DNA of 64,000 nucleotides from Hemileia vastatrix (Eukaryota; Basidiomycota; Pucciniomycetes; Pucciniales; Zaghouaniaceae), in assembly GCA_030280995.1 (NCBI GenBank), contig JASXTE010000001.1, positions 25,979,606 through 26,043,605 on the forward strand. The letters run 5' to 3'. Below the pieces are notes generated by a model, which worked only from the letters and a program-made list of their open reading frames with translations, ran no database searches and was not told the DNA's origin. Position numbers and translations under genes: made by a program. This document shows positions 36,170 to 47,506 of the stretch, piece after piece (positions within the stretch are counted from its first letter, which is position 1; every line of letters begins with the position of its first letter).

Positions 36170-36505
36170 AGTGAAATTTGGAAAAAAGGCTCAACTTCAA
36201 AGGTCAAAATCTCAGCAACCACTGAACCTAATTCAAACCTGTTTGTGGGAAATGAAAGATATGCTTTAGTAGAATCTTCAGTTAAAGGACATGTGATTTA
36301 AATAAACCTAACCCTAATTTGTTACATAAAAAAATGAAATAAAAATTTAAATTGGGAAAAAAAAGGCTCAACTTTAACGGTCAATATCTCAGCAACCACT
36401 GAATCAAATTCAAATCTGTTTGCAGGAAATGAAAGGTAGCCTTCAGGTGAATCTTCAGTAAAAAGAACATTAGATTTGAATAAACCTAACCCTAATTCCG
36501 AGTCT
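36170..36505. repeat. Two-copy direct repeat upstream of the oxygenase exon
   Basis: Two units of about 165 bp (from about 36,178 and 36,350) share AAAAGGCTCAACTT, TCAGCAACCACTGAA, ATCTTCAGT and AAACCTAACCCTAAT. They lie where introns or 5' sequence of the oxygenase gene are expected. No function is recognised. Confidence 0.7.
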
Positions 36506-37339
36506 GATTTTCAAAATTTTACAAAAACTTGAAAAGTGGTAATGAAGATGAGATCAAAAGGAGTTTTATAAGTTCACTGTTATCCAGATAAGAGTCATAC
36601 ATATATTTAAGTATGAAGTTTTCATAAAAAGAATGAGATATCATATAGGCATGAAAAAAAGGAGATGAAACTTACCTTGATTGAAAAGTAGGAAAAATAG
36701 AGTGAGAAAGATTGATGTTGGAATTGTGGGGAAATTGAATATGGAGTAAGTGAAATGCATAAAGAATGTGCAATGTATGTGTTTCAATGAAATGGAGCCA
36801 AAAAAAAGTGAAATAAGGGAAAGGGGGGATAATGACAATGCCAAGGAGGGATGAAGAGTAGGGTGATGGAGCTAAAAAATAAAGTAAAGAGGGAGAGAAA
36901 AAAAAGGTTAATTATACCATTGAAATCCAAAATAACCACTTACAAAAAAAATTTAGATAAATAAAATAAAATAAACAGAAAAAAACAAAAAAAATTATAA
37001 TTAGTAATCAAAAAATCAAAAATAAAGAATAAAGTGACTTACCTGGAGAGATGAGATGACAAAATGAATGAAACCAAATTGTTTGAGGGATGTTGGAGGA
37101 GAATAGGAAAAGGATATGAGGGATGAATGAAAAAAAAATCACTGACAAAATATGCAATTTCAGAAAATATGCGATTTCATGTTGAGCTGGTGAAAGAAAA
37201 CCAATGAGCCATCCAAAAAAAAGATATTCACCGTAAATTCAAAAAAAAAATGAATATGCAACAAACCAAAATACAAAACCAAGTGATTAAAGTATACAAA
37301 GAGGACATTTGGAAAGTATGAAAACATAAAAATTAAAAA
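36506..37339 (-). other. Spacer between transposase and oxygenase genes, possible 5' exons
   Basis: Read on the minus strand there are two strong donor sites: CTCTCCAG-GTAAGTCA at about 37,041 and TTCAATCAAG-GTAAGTTT at about 36,673. Short noncoding or N-terminal exons of the oxygenase gene probably lie here. No ATG can be chosen with confidence. The remainder is A-rich. Confidence 0.4.
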
Positions 37340-38599
37340 TTAAAAGGGTGAAGAGAAATGTTGGAGAGTAATTGGCATTATAATGGGGCTTATGCCGGTT
37401 GATTGAATGATTTGTGAATCAAGGGAGGGGAGTGCCAGTGGTGGTTCAGGATCATCTTCTTCATAAAGATCATTCCACTCATCCTTTAAATCAGCTAGAA
37501 TATTGTGGAGTATTACGCAAGTCAAGATCCAATGATTTGCAGTTTTGATCTCCAATTTTTTTTGAAATTGGATTCTGAGCTCCCGAAGACTAGAAAATCG
37601 TCCCTTTAAAATACCTATAGCATGTTCAATTCGTACTCTTGATTGTGCAAGGTGATAATTAAAGGCAGTTTTGGGGTCATTTTCTGAAGTTGCACCACGG
37701 AAAGCAGGTATAATGTACTTTCCACTTGCATATGCTGAGTCTGCAAGGAGGTACTGAGATTTGTCAAAGTATGAGTCAGGGGATTGAGAAATCCTCATTC
37801 TTTGGAAGACGGAAGAGTCATGACATGATCCAGGGCAGCCACTGTGAAAAGAAATAAATTTTTTATTGACATCGCATACAAGTTGAACGGCAATAGAGTA
37901 TCTAGAAAGAAGATAAAAAGTTAGTTTGTGAAAGATGAGAACTTGGAGAAGATTTTGAAGAAACCTTTTTTTGCGATCAAAATAATGGTTGCCATCATGA
38001 GCAGGCTTTTGACTCATAGGGATGGTTGTGCCATCAACAAAACCTATAGAGCCAGGGAAACCTTCAGCTTGCATTACTTGAGAGGATTCAAGTCGCTGTT
38101 CTGGAGTTGGCCAAGCAAGAGTTTGAGACTTGAGGGAAAGGATAGAAATCATACAGCGCTTGGTGTATAATATCACGGTACCATATCCTATGTTAAAGAG
38201 ATTATCCAAACGTCTTACGGCAGCACCATTTCCATTTGAGCCAAAGCGACATAGAGCAACAGCAAGTTGGATGGCAGGATTACGCTGTTTGTTATGAGAA
38301 TTGTTATGGAAGATAGGATGATCGGAGATGAGTTGATAAAGTTTGAAGAAAGAATCGGGAGAAGTTCTAAAAAGTTGTGTGAAGTTTAAATGAGGAATGT
38401 TGAGAATGGAGGCCAGATCATATTGGGGATCATGATAAAGATTTGGCCCCCTGGTGATGATGTAACGCTTTTTGGAAAGAAAACACATATAAGCTAAAGC
38501 ATCTTCCAAATCAGAGTCTGATTTATAGTAGAGAACTAAAAGTAAAGTGATGGCATTAATAGTGGAGTGAAGTAGCCGTCTAGTAGAGAGGTGTTTCAT
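37340..38599 (-). CDS. PIF/Harbinger-type transposase of the 6.1-kb element
   Basis: This DDE_Tnp_4-type transposase has ATG at 38,599 and a 63-nt intron (37,902-37,964, GTTTCT...TTCTAG, branch ACTAAC). Spliced, it has 398 residues, against 397 for the copy at 19,432-20,691. The catalytic residues are D in GFVDGTTIP, D in LLADSAY and E in RVRIEHAIGILKGRF. The N-terminus is acidic (SDSDLEDAL). The intron is a multiple of three and lacks stops, so an unspliced transcript would add 21 residues between the first and second catalytic Asp. No disabling change is seen. Open sequence continues upstream to 38,650 without an ATG. Confidence 0.92.
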   Translation of the reverse strand: MKHLSTRRLLHSTINAITLLLVLYYKSDSDLEDALAYMCFLSKKRYIITRGPNLYHDPQYDLASILNIPHLNFTQLFRTSPDSFFKLYQLISDHPIFHNNSHNKQRNPAIQLAVALCRFGSNGNGAAVRRLDNLFNIGYGTVILYTKRCMISILSLKSQTLAWPTPEQRLESSQVMQAEGFPGSIGFVDGTTIPMSQKPAHDGNHYFDRKKRFLQNLLQVLIFHKLTFYLLSRYSIAVQLVCDVNKKFISFHSGCPGSCHDSSVFQRMRISQSPDSYFDKSQYLLADSAYASGKYIIPAFRGATSENDPKTAFNYHLAQSRVRIEHAIGILKGRFSSLRELRIQFQKKLEIKTANHWILTCVILHNILADLKDEWNDLYEEDDPEPPLALPSLDSQIIQSTGISPIIMPITLQHFSSPF

Positions 38600-38981
38600 T
38601 GTTGCCGGTGGAAGGGTTATGTGATGAGGGAAGTGGGAATTCACCGCCAAATGTGCAGTTGGGGTGTGTAGATAGAAAAATAACTTAAGTGTTCGCCACC
38701 AAAATTAAGTAGCATAGAGTGAGGAAATACTTAAGGATGGCATCAGCAATTATAAGTCATGTGACTTTCTTAAAAATCCATCATGGATGAGATGAGTTTG
38801 GGATCAGGAATTAGGAATGGAAATTGGGGTATAAGAGGCGGGATAATGCATTATCGTGGATTTCTTATCCACTAGCCCTGGGGCTAGTGGATAAGAATCT
38901 TCCGCAATTAATAATGTCTGATCCCGGGAAAAAAATTCCTGATCCCTAATTGCGGATCCCTGAACATTGATACCCCCTATT

Positions 38982-39640
38982 AAATCTATCTGTTTTAAAA
39001 TTAAAATAAATTTTAGTTTCCTCATTCTTTTAAAAACAGAATCCAACAAAAAAACAGTATATGAGTGGGCTCCATAGATGATAGTGTAATATAAAATTAA
39101 AGTAAAAATAAATATGTTTAAAATAATTGTTTACTTTGGAAAAAAACTGTACATGAGAGGGTTCTATCAAGGATGGTGTAATATAGAAATAAATTTGATT
39201 ACTCAAAACTAAGCAAGTTTCTGAAGTTTTTTATTTCCTTTTGAGGTGAAAAATTAGTTTTGACTGTTTCCAATGACATAGAACCAAATAATAACTTAAA
39301 GCAAATATTTTAACTTAAAAATTGGCTTGGAGAAGCTACTCAAATTAGGGGGTATCAATGTTCAGGGATCCGCAATGAGGGATCAGGAATTTTTTTTCCC
39401 GGGATCAGACATTATTAATTGTGGAAGATTCTTATCCACTAGCCCCGGGGCTAGTGGATAAGGAATCCATGATAATGCATTATCCCGCCTCTTATACCCC
39501 AATTTTCATTTCTAATTCCTGATCCCAAACTCATCACATCCATGAGGCATATCCAGAGAGTAGTCCAAGATGTGGTTATGGCAGAAAGTTGTGCAACATG
39601 TGGTTATGACAGAAAGTTGTCCAAGATGTGGTTATGAAAA
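38982..39640. repeat. 659-bp direct duplication, right copy
   Basis: This second copy of the block at 32,192-32,850 has the same length and about nine differences. It starts after the ATT that closes the 6.1-kb element and ends at ATT (39,641-39,643), where the short derivative at 39,347-40,016 continues uninterrupted. Confidence 0.92.
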
Positions 39641-40016
39641 ATTGAGTAGAAAAATGTCCGATAAGAGGTGAACATTGACACGTAAAGTGTCTAATAACCC
39701 AATTATTAGCAAAAATAACAACAGTCTAATAATGATAAATGTTTACCAAAATCTAATGAAGCTTACTGTTTTACTATTTTGGAGACTTTTTTTTTGAGAA
39801 ATATTTTATAGTGTTTTTTGATTTGTCATTTACATATAGAAAGATAGGGGAATAAAATTAAATATATTTTCTTGAAAGGTGTTATGGTTTCTGTTTTGAT
39901 GAAACTTTTATATCAAACAAAAAAGCAAATGTCACCTGGGGCACCAGAGTATTCACATAGGATTTTTATCTGCAATTAATTTAATTGCAGATCCCTGAAC
40001 ATTGATACCCCCCCCT
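39347..40016. mobile_element. Short derivative of Harbinger-2 with 240 bp of foreign filler
   Basis: The left end AGGGGGTATCAATGTTCAGG and a right end reading TGATACCCCC and then T match the family. The palindrome is at 39,431-39,462. About 240 bp at 39,717-39,957 have no counterpart in the 449-bp derivative at 29,904, which continues directly from AACCCAATTATTAGC to the right end. Flanks ATT and AAT are not identical, and the right end carries extra C residues. Confidence 0.8.
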
Positions 40017-40838
40017 AATATAGCTGTAATTGATGCATGCCCTACACAAACTTGCACACCACCTTCTTCATCAAAAGGGTGGGGGGTGGACGCTCTAAAT
40101 GCTTAAAAAAAGCTCATCACAGAAACATATCTTCTCTACTTCTCCCTATTCATTCAATCTCCAATCAATTCTTTCCAAAATCCAGCAAACCAGATCCCAC
40201 CACAACACTACACAATAGATACTCTGTATGTATGCAAAATAAATTAAAATTTTATAAGACATCTTGATGTGATGTATTCCCCCCCCCCCTCTCTCTCTCT
40301 CGCTTACATCCTCACAATCAAAGTCAAAAGCCAAAATGAGCAACTTTAAAAGGGAGGAAAATGAAGACCATGATTCAAAAAGGCACTATGTGGTTCACTT
40401 AACAAACATCTAATATGTCAAAACAATATCTCCAACATTATAATATATAGACACAAAAAGCAATGTATATAAAATGGGCATAAAAGAAATTAGTTTATCT
40501 ATTAAGCCAAAAGGGGTTTTCTTTTGAAAAAAAAATAAAAATAAAAAAAGAGGGGGGCAGGACGTCACATGAAAGCAGATTCTTAATTTCAAGACATTTG
40601 TGTATAGCATGAATAAAAAGACAAGCCTCAAAAATGACAATCGAATATAAAAGGCAAATCAGGAAAACAACGAAAAGTAAAACTAGATTTGTTAAACAGT
40701 GAAAAAGACCAAAAAGCATAAAAAAAAGAAAAGAGGTAATTCACACCGGTAGAAGATGAACGAGTTAGTGAAATATATGTTAAAGCAAACCGTAGTTTAG
40801 AATTCTATTAATGGCTTTTGACGCCATGGTTTGCTTAT
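40017..40838. other. Downstream flank of eIF4G
   Basis: This is the 3' side of eIF4G, containing a C-run followed by (CT)n near 40,279-40,304 and A-rich DNA. The 3' UTR and polyadenylation site should lie here but cannot be fixed. Open frames in the stretch lack homology. Confidence 0.5.
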
Positions 40839-43800
40839 TTAGGGTAGTTGATTTGCTTGAAACGCTGCTAGTAACCGGGATGAAGATTTCTGGCAATCTG
40901 AGCCATCAATTTTTTCGCTCAGTTTTTCAACTGTAGCCTGATCTAACTTTGATGCCTTGAGGAGTGCACCGCAATATTCATAGGCATAACGATAACTAAA
41001 ATAGAATAAAATATAAATATTATAAATATATATCTATATTTCTAGTGTAGTATAGCATGATAGATGTTAAAAATAACAGTCAACTTACTCAAGAACAATA
41101 TCCTCCAACTGTACTATCATGGGTTCAAAAACCTGACAAAACATTGCTTGATCCACCAAACCTCCAGACAATTTATTCAGTAATTGCTCAGTGGCTTGTA
41201 CGTCTGCCTTCTTCTTCTCAATCACCTTTTCGACAATCAATTTAACTAATTCGGTGCGCCGTGATTTACTGAGTTCTGCAAATGATTCAACCGTATCGCT
41301 AATTGCCTTGATACTGAAAAATTCATCTATGATAACTTTAAATTTACGCTCAGCAACTTCCTCGGGTATATCTTCGGGCTCAGGAGCACTAGGTTCCGAG
41401 GAAGGCTTATTCGACTCTTCAGCATCACCAGCTGCTCCAGGAAGAGGAAGTGTGCGTGGTGCCAAATTTAATCGTGGGCGGCTACTTAAAGCAGGAGCAG
41501 TAGGCAACTCTGCCACGCTATTCTTGCGACTGAGGGTAGGGAGTGAGACTTCAGCTGCGCCAGTATCACCACCCAATGCAGCAAATGGGTTTGAAGCAAC
41601 AACAGGTACAGCAGATTCTCTCTCAGCTACGCCTTTGAGATCCTTGAGCTTGCCCTTGTTCGCAAATACTCCTGAAGGACCAAAAGTAAGCTTGCCAGAG
41701 GATGAATCTCTAACCTTGCCAAAGTGAGAGACTACAAAAGATAAAAAATAAATTAATAAAATAAAAGAGAAAAAAGTATCAGTGTTTTAATTACACAACA
41801 ATGAGAATCATTTATTTTCATCAGCAAAAATAATATAAGAATAAAATAATGACACTCACGGTCCCCAGCTTTCGAAGGCCTAGCAGCCGCTGTAACGGAT
41901 AGCCAGCCATCAACCCCCGGTTGAGCGGTTGCACCAAATTGATCCCGGGTACGGCCGGGTCTACTCCCAGGCCGAGAAAGTTGATCACTGATCCTAGGCA
42001 TGCCTTTACTTGATTGTGATGCTCTACTTGCTTCGGCGGCAGCTTTAGCAGCCTATTTGAATGATAAGAGAGGAGTGAATATACATGTATAGACCATATC
42101 GATTAAATGATAGTATATAATACACATACCTCATCGTGAATCTGAGATATCATTTTAGGACCAGCGGCTTGATTCCGGAGGACCCAACTATTTGCACGAG
42201 TTTCAATTACGTCCTACATAATAGAAAAACAGGAAATTTAGAAGGAAAAAAAAAAGGCAAGATGAGCAATAACATCATGATTATAAAATGTAAAAGAACT
42301 ACCAACCTGCAACATATATCTAGTTCTGGAGCTCAAATGCTTGTTGTTCGCACAACATTCCATTCTTTGAAAATAGACGTCCATATGATTTACAGCTTTA
42401 TCGTGATCCAACATCTTGCCGACAGTCATCATGAGCCGGCATAATGATTCAATGTCTTCCTCTTCAGGATATTCAATATTTGAAAGCAATTTTTTGATAC
42501 ACTCATGCATAATTCGCTCGGTTAACATACTCAACTTGTAAAGTTCACCGATAAATCGAACCAACCCAAGTCCCTGCCGCTTAGCCTTTTGAGCAGCGTA
42601 ATACTCATCAGAAAGAATTTCTGCTTCTTTGATGGGCTCAGGTTTCCCAGCAGCTTCAGCCTCTTCTTGTGACTTAAGATTGGCAGCCTGTTTTGCTGCA
42701 TCATCAGCAGCCTTTCCAGAAGCGGCGGCAGCCAGTTCCTCTCGCTTACTCCACCCACGTTCATAATTTTCTTGACAACGATTAAGCAAATACTTTCTAA
42801 ATAAATTGCCTCCACAAACTGGATTTCCAGCACCATCTCGGACTCCCTCATCTCGTACCTCGCTTGAAAGCATATCCATGATTTTACGACACAGCCGAGC
42901 ATACATTTCTGACCAATGTGCTTCATCGGTAGCCTTTTCGAAAATAAGAGCAATGACTTGACGTAAAATTCTTCCATCAGATTCTTTCTCAGACTTGTTA
43001 GCCCATGTGAGTAATTGGTTAGAGATTGACTCAAATTTATCAACAGTGAGTTTGTTGAGAAGCGCTCGAACTTTTCGATTCACCAACTCTGGGGAGTCTA
43101 GTTCAAGCTGAGTGCTACGAGAAGCAACCCAAGAATTTGCCGAAGGAAGGAAAGGCTGGATAGGGTCTGCCATATTCAAAATGGGCATGTTTTTATTCTG
43201 GCCAATTGGAACGACTGTTGGAACAGTCATATCACGTCGACTTCCACGCCCACTCCTTCTAGCGTCACGGTTTGCCATTAATCCTGGTAAAGCTTGAGCA
43301 CTAGGAGTTCTAGACATTTGGTTCTGAGGTCTTAATGGAATGCCAATTTGCCCTGTACCCATGGAAGTAGCGCGAGAATTTGATTGGTGAAACCTATCTT
43401 CACTTGTTCGAGGAATACCCACTGGAAACAAAGGCATTTGGTTACCTGCCCGAGCAGGTCCATTTGCAAATACTTGAGGTAACCCAGGGGTGGGAAGTGT
43501 TCCAGGTGGACCTCGAGCGGTTGGGGGTCCACTGCCAGCTGTACCTCTCCGGTGACCGGTGGTAGATTGAGAACGCGACATGGTACCAGCAAAAGCGGAA
43601 CCAGGGGCTGGTTCTGTCATTGAAATCGAGTCTAAAGCTGGAAGTTGCTCAGGTTTTTCTTTACAAATGTTCATAAACTGTAATAAGAAATCACGATCAT
43701 ATCGGAATTTCCCAGGAATAGCGTCTGTGTTCAAGTCAGGACGAGGTGATTGAATGTTTTCTGGGTAAGAAACTTGATTCAAGTTTTCAATTTTTCGAGC

Positions 43801-46042
43801 GGATAACAGAGCTGACGGTAAAGTGGGTGTCATCGCATCATTGGAAGAATGCTTTTGTGTACTTGAGATATCGATTGGCGATGGACGAATTTTCGGTAGA
43901 GGACTAGCACCAGCAGCAGGAAGAGGAGGACAAACACCATTCAAAGGTTTTGCAGATATACCAGGTACTACAACAGACTCTGGTACAGTATCAAGGGTAG
44001 ATGCGGGTACGGGCGCAGGCGCGGATGCTACTACGAGATCTGAGGATGGAGGAGGTACTGCTCGAGTCGAGATGTCCATTTTTCCGATAGATGATGCAAG
44101 AATTTCAATTGCTTTAGCATCTACTACAATTGGCTTATGCTTGTCAATTGATTCACTAGCTGGTTTGAAGTCAGCTTTCTCTTGACCGGCATCTTTTGGT
44201 TTTTCATCTGGCTTGATTTCTTTTTTTCGCTCTACTGGTTCAATAGGCTTCATCGAAATTTCTTCGTCTTTTTCCTTCCTAAAAAGTATATATAATTGAA
44301 AGTATCAGAGATGCCTTGTGTAACATAACCTTTGAGAGAATAGATATAAAAAAATAAATAAAAAAATAAAAAACCTGATGGGTTCAGCAGTCCGTGCCAC
44401 AGTTCCAATTGACTGTTTAACTTGCTCTACTTTGGAATTTTCGGCTTCCACTACCTGTTTTTTCAGTTTTTCGGCTTCATCAGTCTCTAATGAAGGTTTG
44501 ACTTGAGAAGCCTCCACGCTGACTTTCTTTTGAGATGCTTCTACTGAAACAGGAAGGGAATCTTGAGGTGGCTTTTCTGTATCTTTCGTCTTGAGAGATG
44601 GTTGATCAGAAGTGGCTTGGTGTGATGCAAAGCTTTTGTCTTGAGGAGAGACTTTAATAGACTGAGAGTCTTCAGCTTTTTTGTTTTCGGGTATAGTGGT
44701 AGTAGAGTCAACTGCTTTAGTTGAAGCAGGGGTTTCGGGCATTGAAGGTGTGGAAGGAGTAGCAGGAGGTTTTTTGATCTGAACGGCGGCGCTCTTTCGA
44801 TTGCTCGGGAGAAAAGGTAAGGCAGCAATATTTGGCTTGGCGCTAGAGCCAGATTTGGAATCAGGCGATATAGGATTAAATGCAGGTGCATTGTATGATA
44901 GTGGTGGCACCCGAGTATGATTAGATGGATAACCTGAAGGTGAAAACGTAGACGGATAAGCACCGGCAGAAGTAGTCGAGGAAGGGGGAAGCGGCATAGG
45001 AGGAACGCCGGAGGGGGGTCGTGAAACCATTGCGGGCCCAGCTTGGATAGGTGGCTGCTGGGCAGTAGGCTGAGGAGAGGGCATTGCCTGAGGAATAGAA
45101 GGTGGAGGAGGTTGTTGAGGCTGTGGCTGCTGTGGCTGCTGCGGCTGCGGCTGCTGATGGTGCTGTGGCTGCTGAAGCTGCTGCTGCTGTGGATGAGGAG
45201 GATAAGCATTTGGATTTGGATAACTAGGCATTCCAAAATAAGGAGGTGGATACGGAGCCTGAGAATACATGGCTTGCGCGGATGGATGCCAAAATTGGGC
45301 AGTAGGTGGATACGGAGCACCATTAGGTGGACCAGAAGCATGAGAGATACGAGGACTTGGGGGGGCACCAGAAGAAATGCCATTACTCCTCTGGGAATGA
45401 TGAAGATTATTAGCACGGCCATTTGGACCATACATAGGACTCGAAGGAGTTCCAGTGGCTCCAGATTGAGATCCATTACCCCCTCCACTACCATGCCCAT
45501 TGCGATGAGAGTAAGGCGATTGATGAGACTTGTTAAGAAATGGATTGCCATGGGTGTTGGATGGGTAGCTTCCTTGCATGTTGTGAGGGATGTTACCGTG
45601 TCCGTAATGTGAAGTAGGGTTGGAACCGTTAGGCATGACAGTGTTTGATGGCCAATGGTGACCAGGGTGCATGACATACGAATGAGGATTTTGGGAGGTA
45701 GAAGGTGGAAGATTGGAAGACATCGCGGATTGACCTTGACCTGGAGTAAAAGCACGAGAAGCACCAGAAAGAGAGGTAAAAGAGTTAGCAGCGGAACCCG
45801 ACATGGCACCTGAAACTGGAACCAAATGAGATGGGCGAGGTGAACCTGGATTAGGGGGACCGTGATTATTATTATGGTCAAATGAACCTGGTCCTCGACG
45901 CCCGGTGTGCACCAAATCGGGTCTGTATGACATGGAAGGAGAAGGAGATACACCATTATTTGAATGTGGAAGCTGAATAGGCTGGTGTTGTTGTTGCGGT
46001 TGTTGAGATTGATGTTGTTGCTGCTGCTGCTGCTGCTGCTGC

Positions 46043-46105
<63 letters not shown>

Positions 46106-46936
46106 TGTTGTTGTTGTTGTTGTTGTTGCTGCTGCTGCTCTCCCCCAGCTTTGTAAAATGAATGAAAATCAATCATCTTCTTTTTGGGGGGCTTCATTTC
46201 AGAAGAGGAGGCAGTGTTAATGTTGGTTGATAAAGTTGACCCAGTGGATGGTGCAGAAGCATCTTTAACCGATGACGATTTGACCGATCCATAATCAGCC
46301 TTCCTGGTACCATCTGCGGCAACGGACCCAAAGACCGGAGGGATATCGCGGTTCGATAGAATTGGGGGGTTTGCAGGTGAAGAAGACAAGACGGATGGCG
46401 AGGTGGGTTTTGATACGGGTTCGGCAAGAGAGCCAAAAGAAATGTGTGTCATGGCTAAGGGGATTTACAATGAGAGAAAATATAATAAGTTGGGACCTTG
46501 GGGCAGCTAAGCAGATCCAAAAAAAAAAAATCTTACATGGCCGAATATTGTGGCCCTTGGGTCCAGCGACTACGCTGGACCGCCTAGAATCGGGAACGGT
46601 AGAATGGGCGGAAGATTTGCTAGACACGCCATTGACAGGCTTTTGAGTGGTGACGGACCCATCAGGACCTGTGCGATTTGGAGGTAAGGAAGACTTGGGT
46701 GTAGATTGAGCGGAAAGGGAGAGGTTAGAAGATGTACCGACTGTTGAAGAAAAGGAAGCGGGAGTGCTGGTGACGGGAGTTTGAGAGCCAGAGCCAGGAC
46801 GACTTGAACTGGAAGACCTTGCGGCCGCAGCAGCGTAGTTGAAGGCAGGTTTTTGAGTAACCGGGACTGGTGGTGTGTCGGAAGTAGTCGGTACGGACTG
46901 AATTGCTGAGGAGGGAGACGGATTGGTTTTGCTCAT
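40839..46936 (-). CDS. eIF4G: Translation initiation factor eIF4G
   Basis: eIF4G is the cytoplasmic scaffold that joins cap-bound eIF4E, eIF4A, eIF3 and poly(A)-binding protein. Seven exons are deduced: 46,936-46,537, 46,454-44,375, 44,278-42,307, 42,213-42,130, 42,052-41,860, 41,731-41,089 and 40,995-40,839. Introns are 77-128 nt with GT-AG ends, and the exons total exactly 1843 codons including stop. The N-terminal half is Ser/Pro/Gln-rich with 41 consecutive Gln (residues about 240-280). A canonical eIF4E-binding motif YDRDFLL starts at residue 1020. MIF4G spans about 1224-1505 (VNRKVRALLNKLT to the conserved WVLRNQ). The C-terminal region, about 1700-1842, is MA3-like. The start ATG is at 46,936. 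GC content is clearly higher than in the flanking elements. Confidence 0.94.
46015..46137 (-). repeat. Polyglutamine tract in eIF4G
   Basis: Forty-one consecutive Gln codons mix CAG and CAA in blocks. It is followed in the protein by a Gln/His/Pro-rich stretch. The mixed codons would slow slippage compared with a pure CAG run. Confidence 0.95.
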
Positions 46937-47506
46937 TGGAATTTGAAACGAGATTAGAAAAGAGTTGGGCAAAGTGATGAGAAGGAAAAGAAATGGGGGA
47001 AGACCTAATGAGACACAACGAAGGTCTTTTTGAGGAAGATGAACGAAGAAGTTGAGAGGAAGATGGAAGAGATGAAGAGGGAGAGAGGAGAAGATGATAT
47101 ATATAATATAATATACTATACTATACTATACTATAATATAATATAATATAATATATATTATTTATATTTATTATATTAATATATAATAATATAATATATT
47201 GTACTCTATTATATTTATATTTATATTGATATTGATATATAATATAATATAGCAACCCTTCTCAGCAGTGAGTGCCGGAAGAGGTCAAGAGGATGAGAAA
47301 CAGCGCAGCCAAAAGCGTGCGGGCTAAGTACTGGGGAGCCTAGGTGTTATGTGGGGGACATAAGTGGTGATGGTCGTTAGGTTAGGGCACACTGGGTGGC
47401 GGGTGCACATGCATATGCATCGTCCCACATTGCATATATGCATCTCCTCTCGCCCTTTTGGCCTTGTCGCCTCCAAATTCAAATTTCAATCCGAAAACAA
47501 AAACAA
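46937..47506. promoter_or_regulatory. Divergent promoter region of eIF4G and eIF2A
   Basis: The 570-bp interval separates two start codons in opposite directions. It contains an ATACT/ATAAT tandem tract with TATA-like sequence (about 47,096-47,250), and GC-richer DNA near 47,260-47,480 on the eIF2A side. A bidirectional promoter is inferred from layout only. Confidence 0.6.

Larger units (their letters stand above)
32854..38978. mobile_element. Harbinger-2: 6.1-kb DNA transposon with SANT, Tet-like and DDE genes
   Basis: The ends are AGGGGGTATCAATGTTGACC (left) and the complement of AGGGGGTATCAATGTTCAGG (right), with a 3-bp duplication ATT (32,851-32,853 and 38,979-38,981). Subterminal palindromes lie inside each end: CCGCAATTAA type on the left, TTATCCACTAGCCC type near 38,864-38,895. 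Three genes fill it: a Myb/SANT-like protein on the plus strand (33,205-34,601), then a Tet-like 2OG-Fe(II) oxygenase (35,450-36,095) and a DDE transposase (37,340-38,599) on the minus strand. Transposase plus SANT partner is the usual PIF/Harbinger gene set; the oxygenase is extra. Short derivatives at 29,904 and 39,347 share its ends. Confidence 0.88.

Noticed and set aside
36300..36500. AAACCTAACCCTAAT, similar to telomeric repeat
   Set aside because: It occurs only once per 165-bp unit, not in tandem, and lies inside a transposon.
32192..39640. The 659-bp blocks as LTRs of a retroelement or an unusually long TSD
   Set aside because: They contain part of another transposon, lack LTR ends, and the enclosed element has its own TIRs and a 3-bp duplication.
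42531..46161. Long open frames antisense to or out of frame with eIF4G (up to 543 codons)
   Set aside because: They are shadows created by the GC-richer, low-complexity coding sequence and the Gln tract. They have no splice logic or homology.
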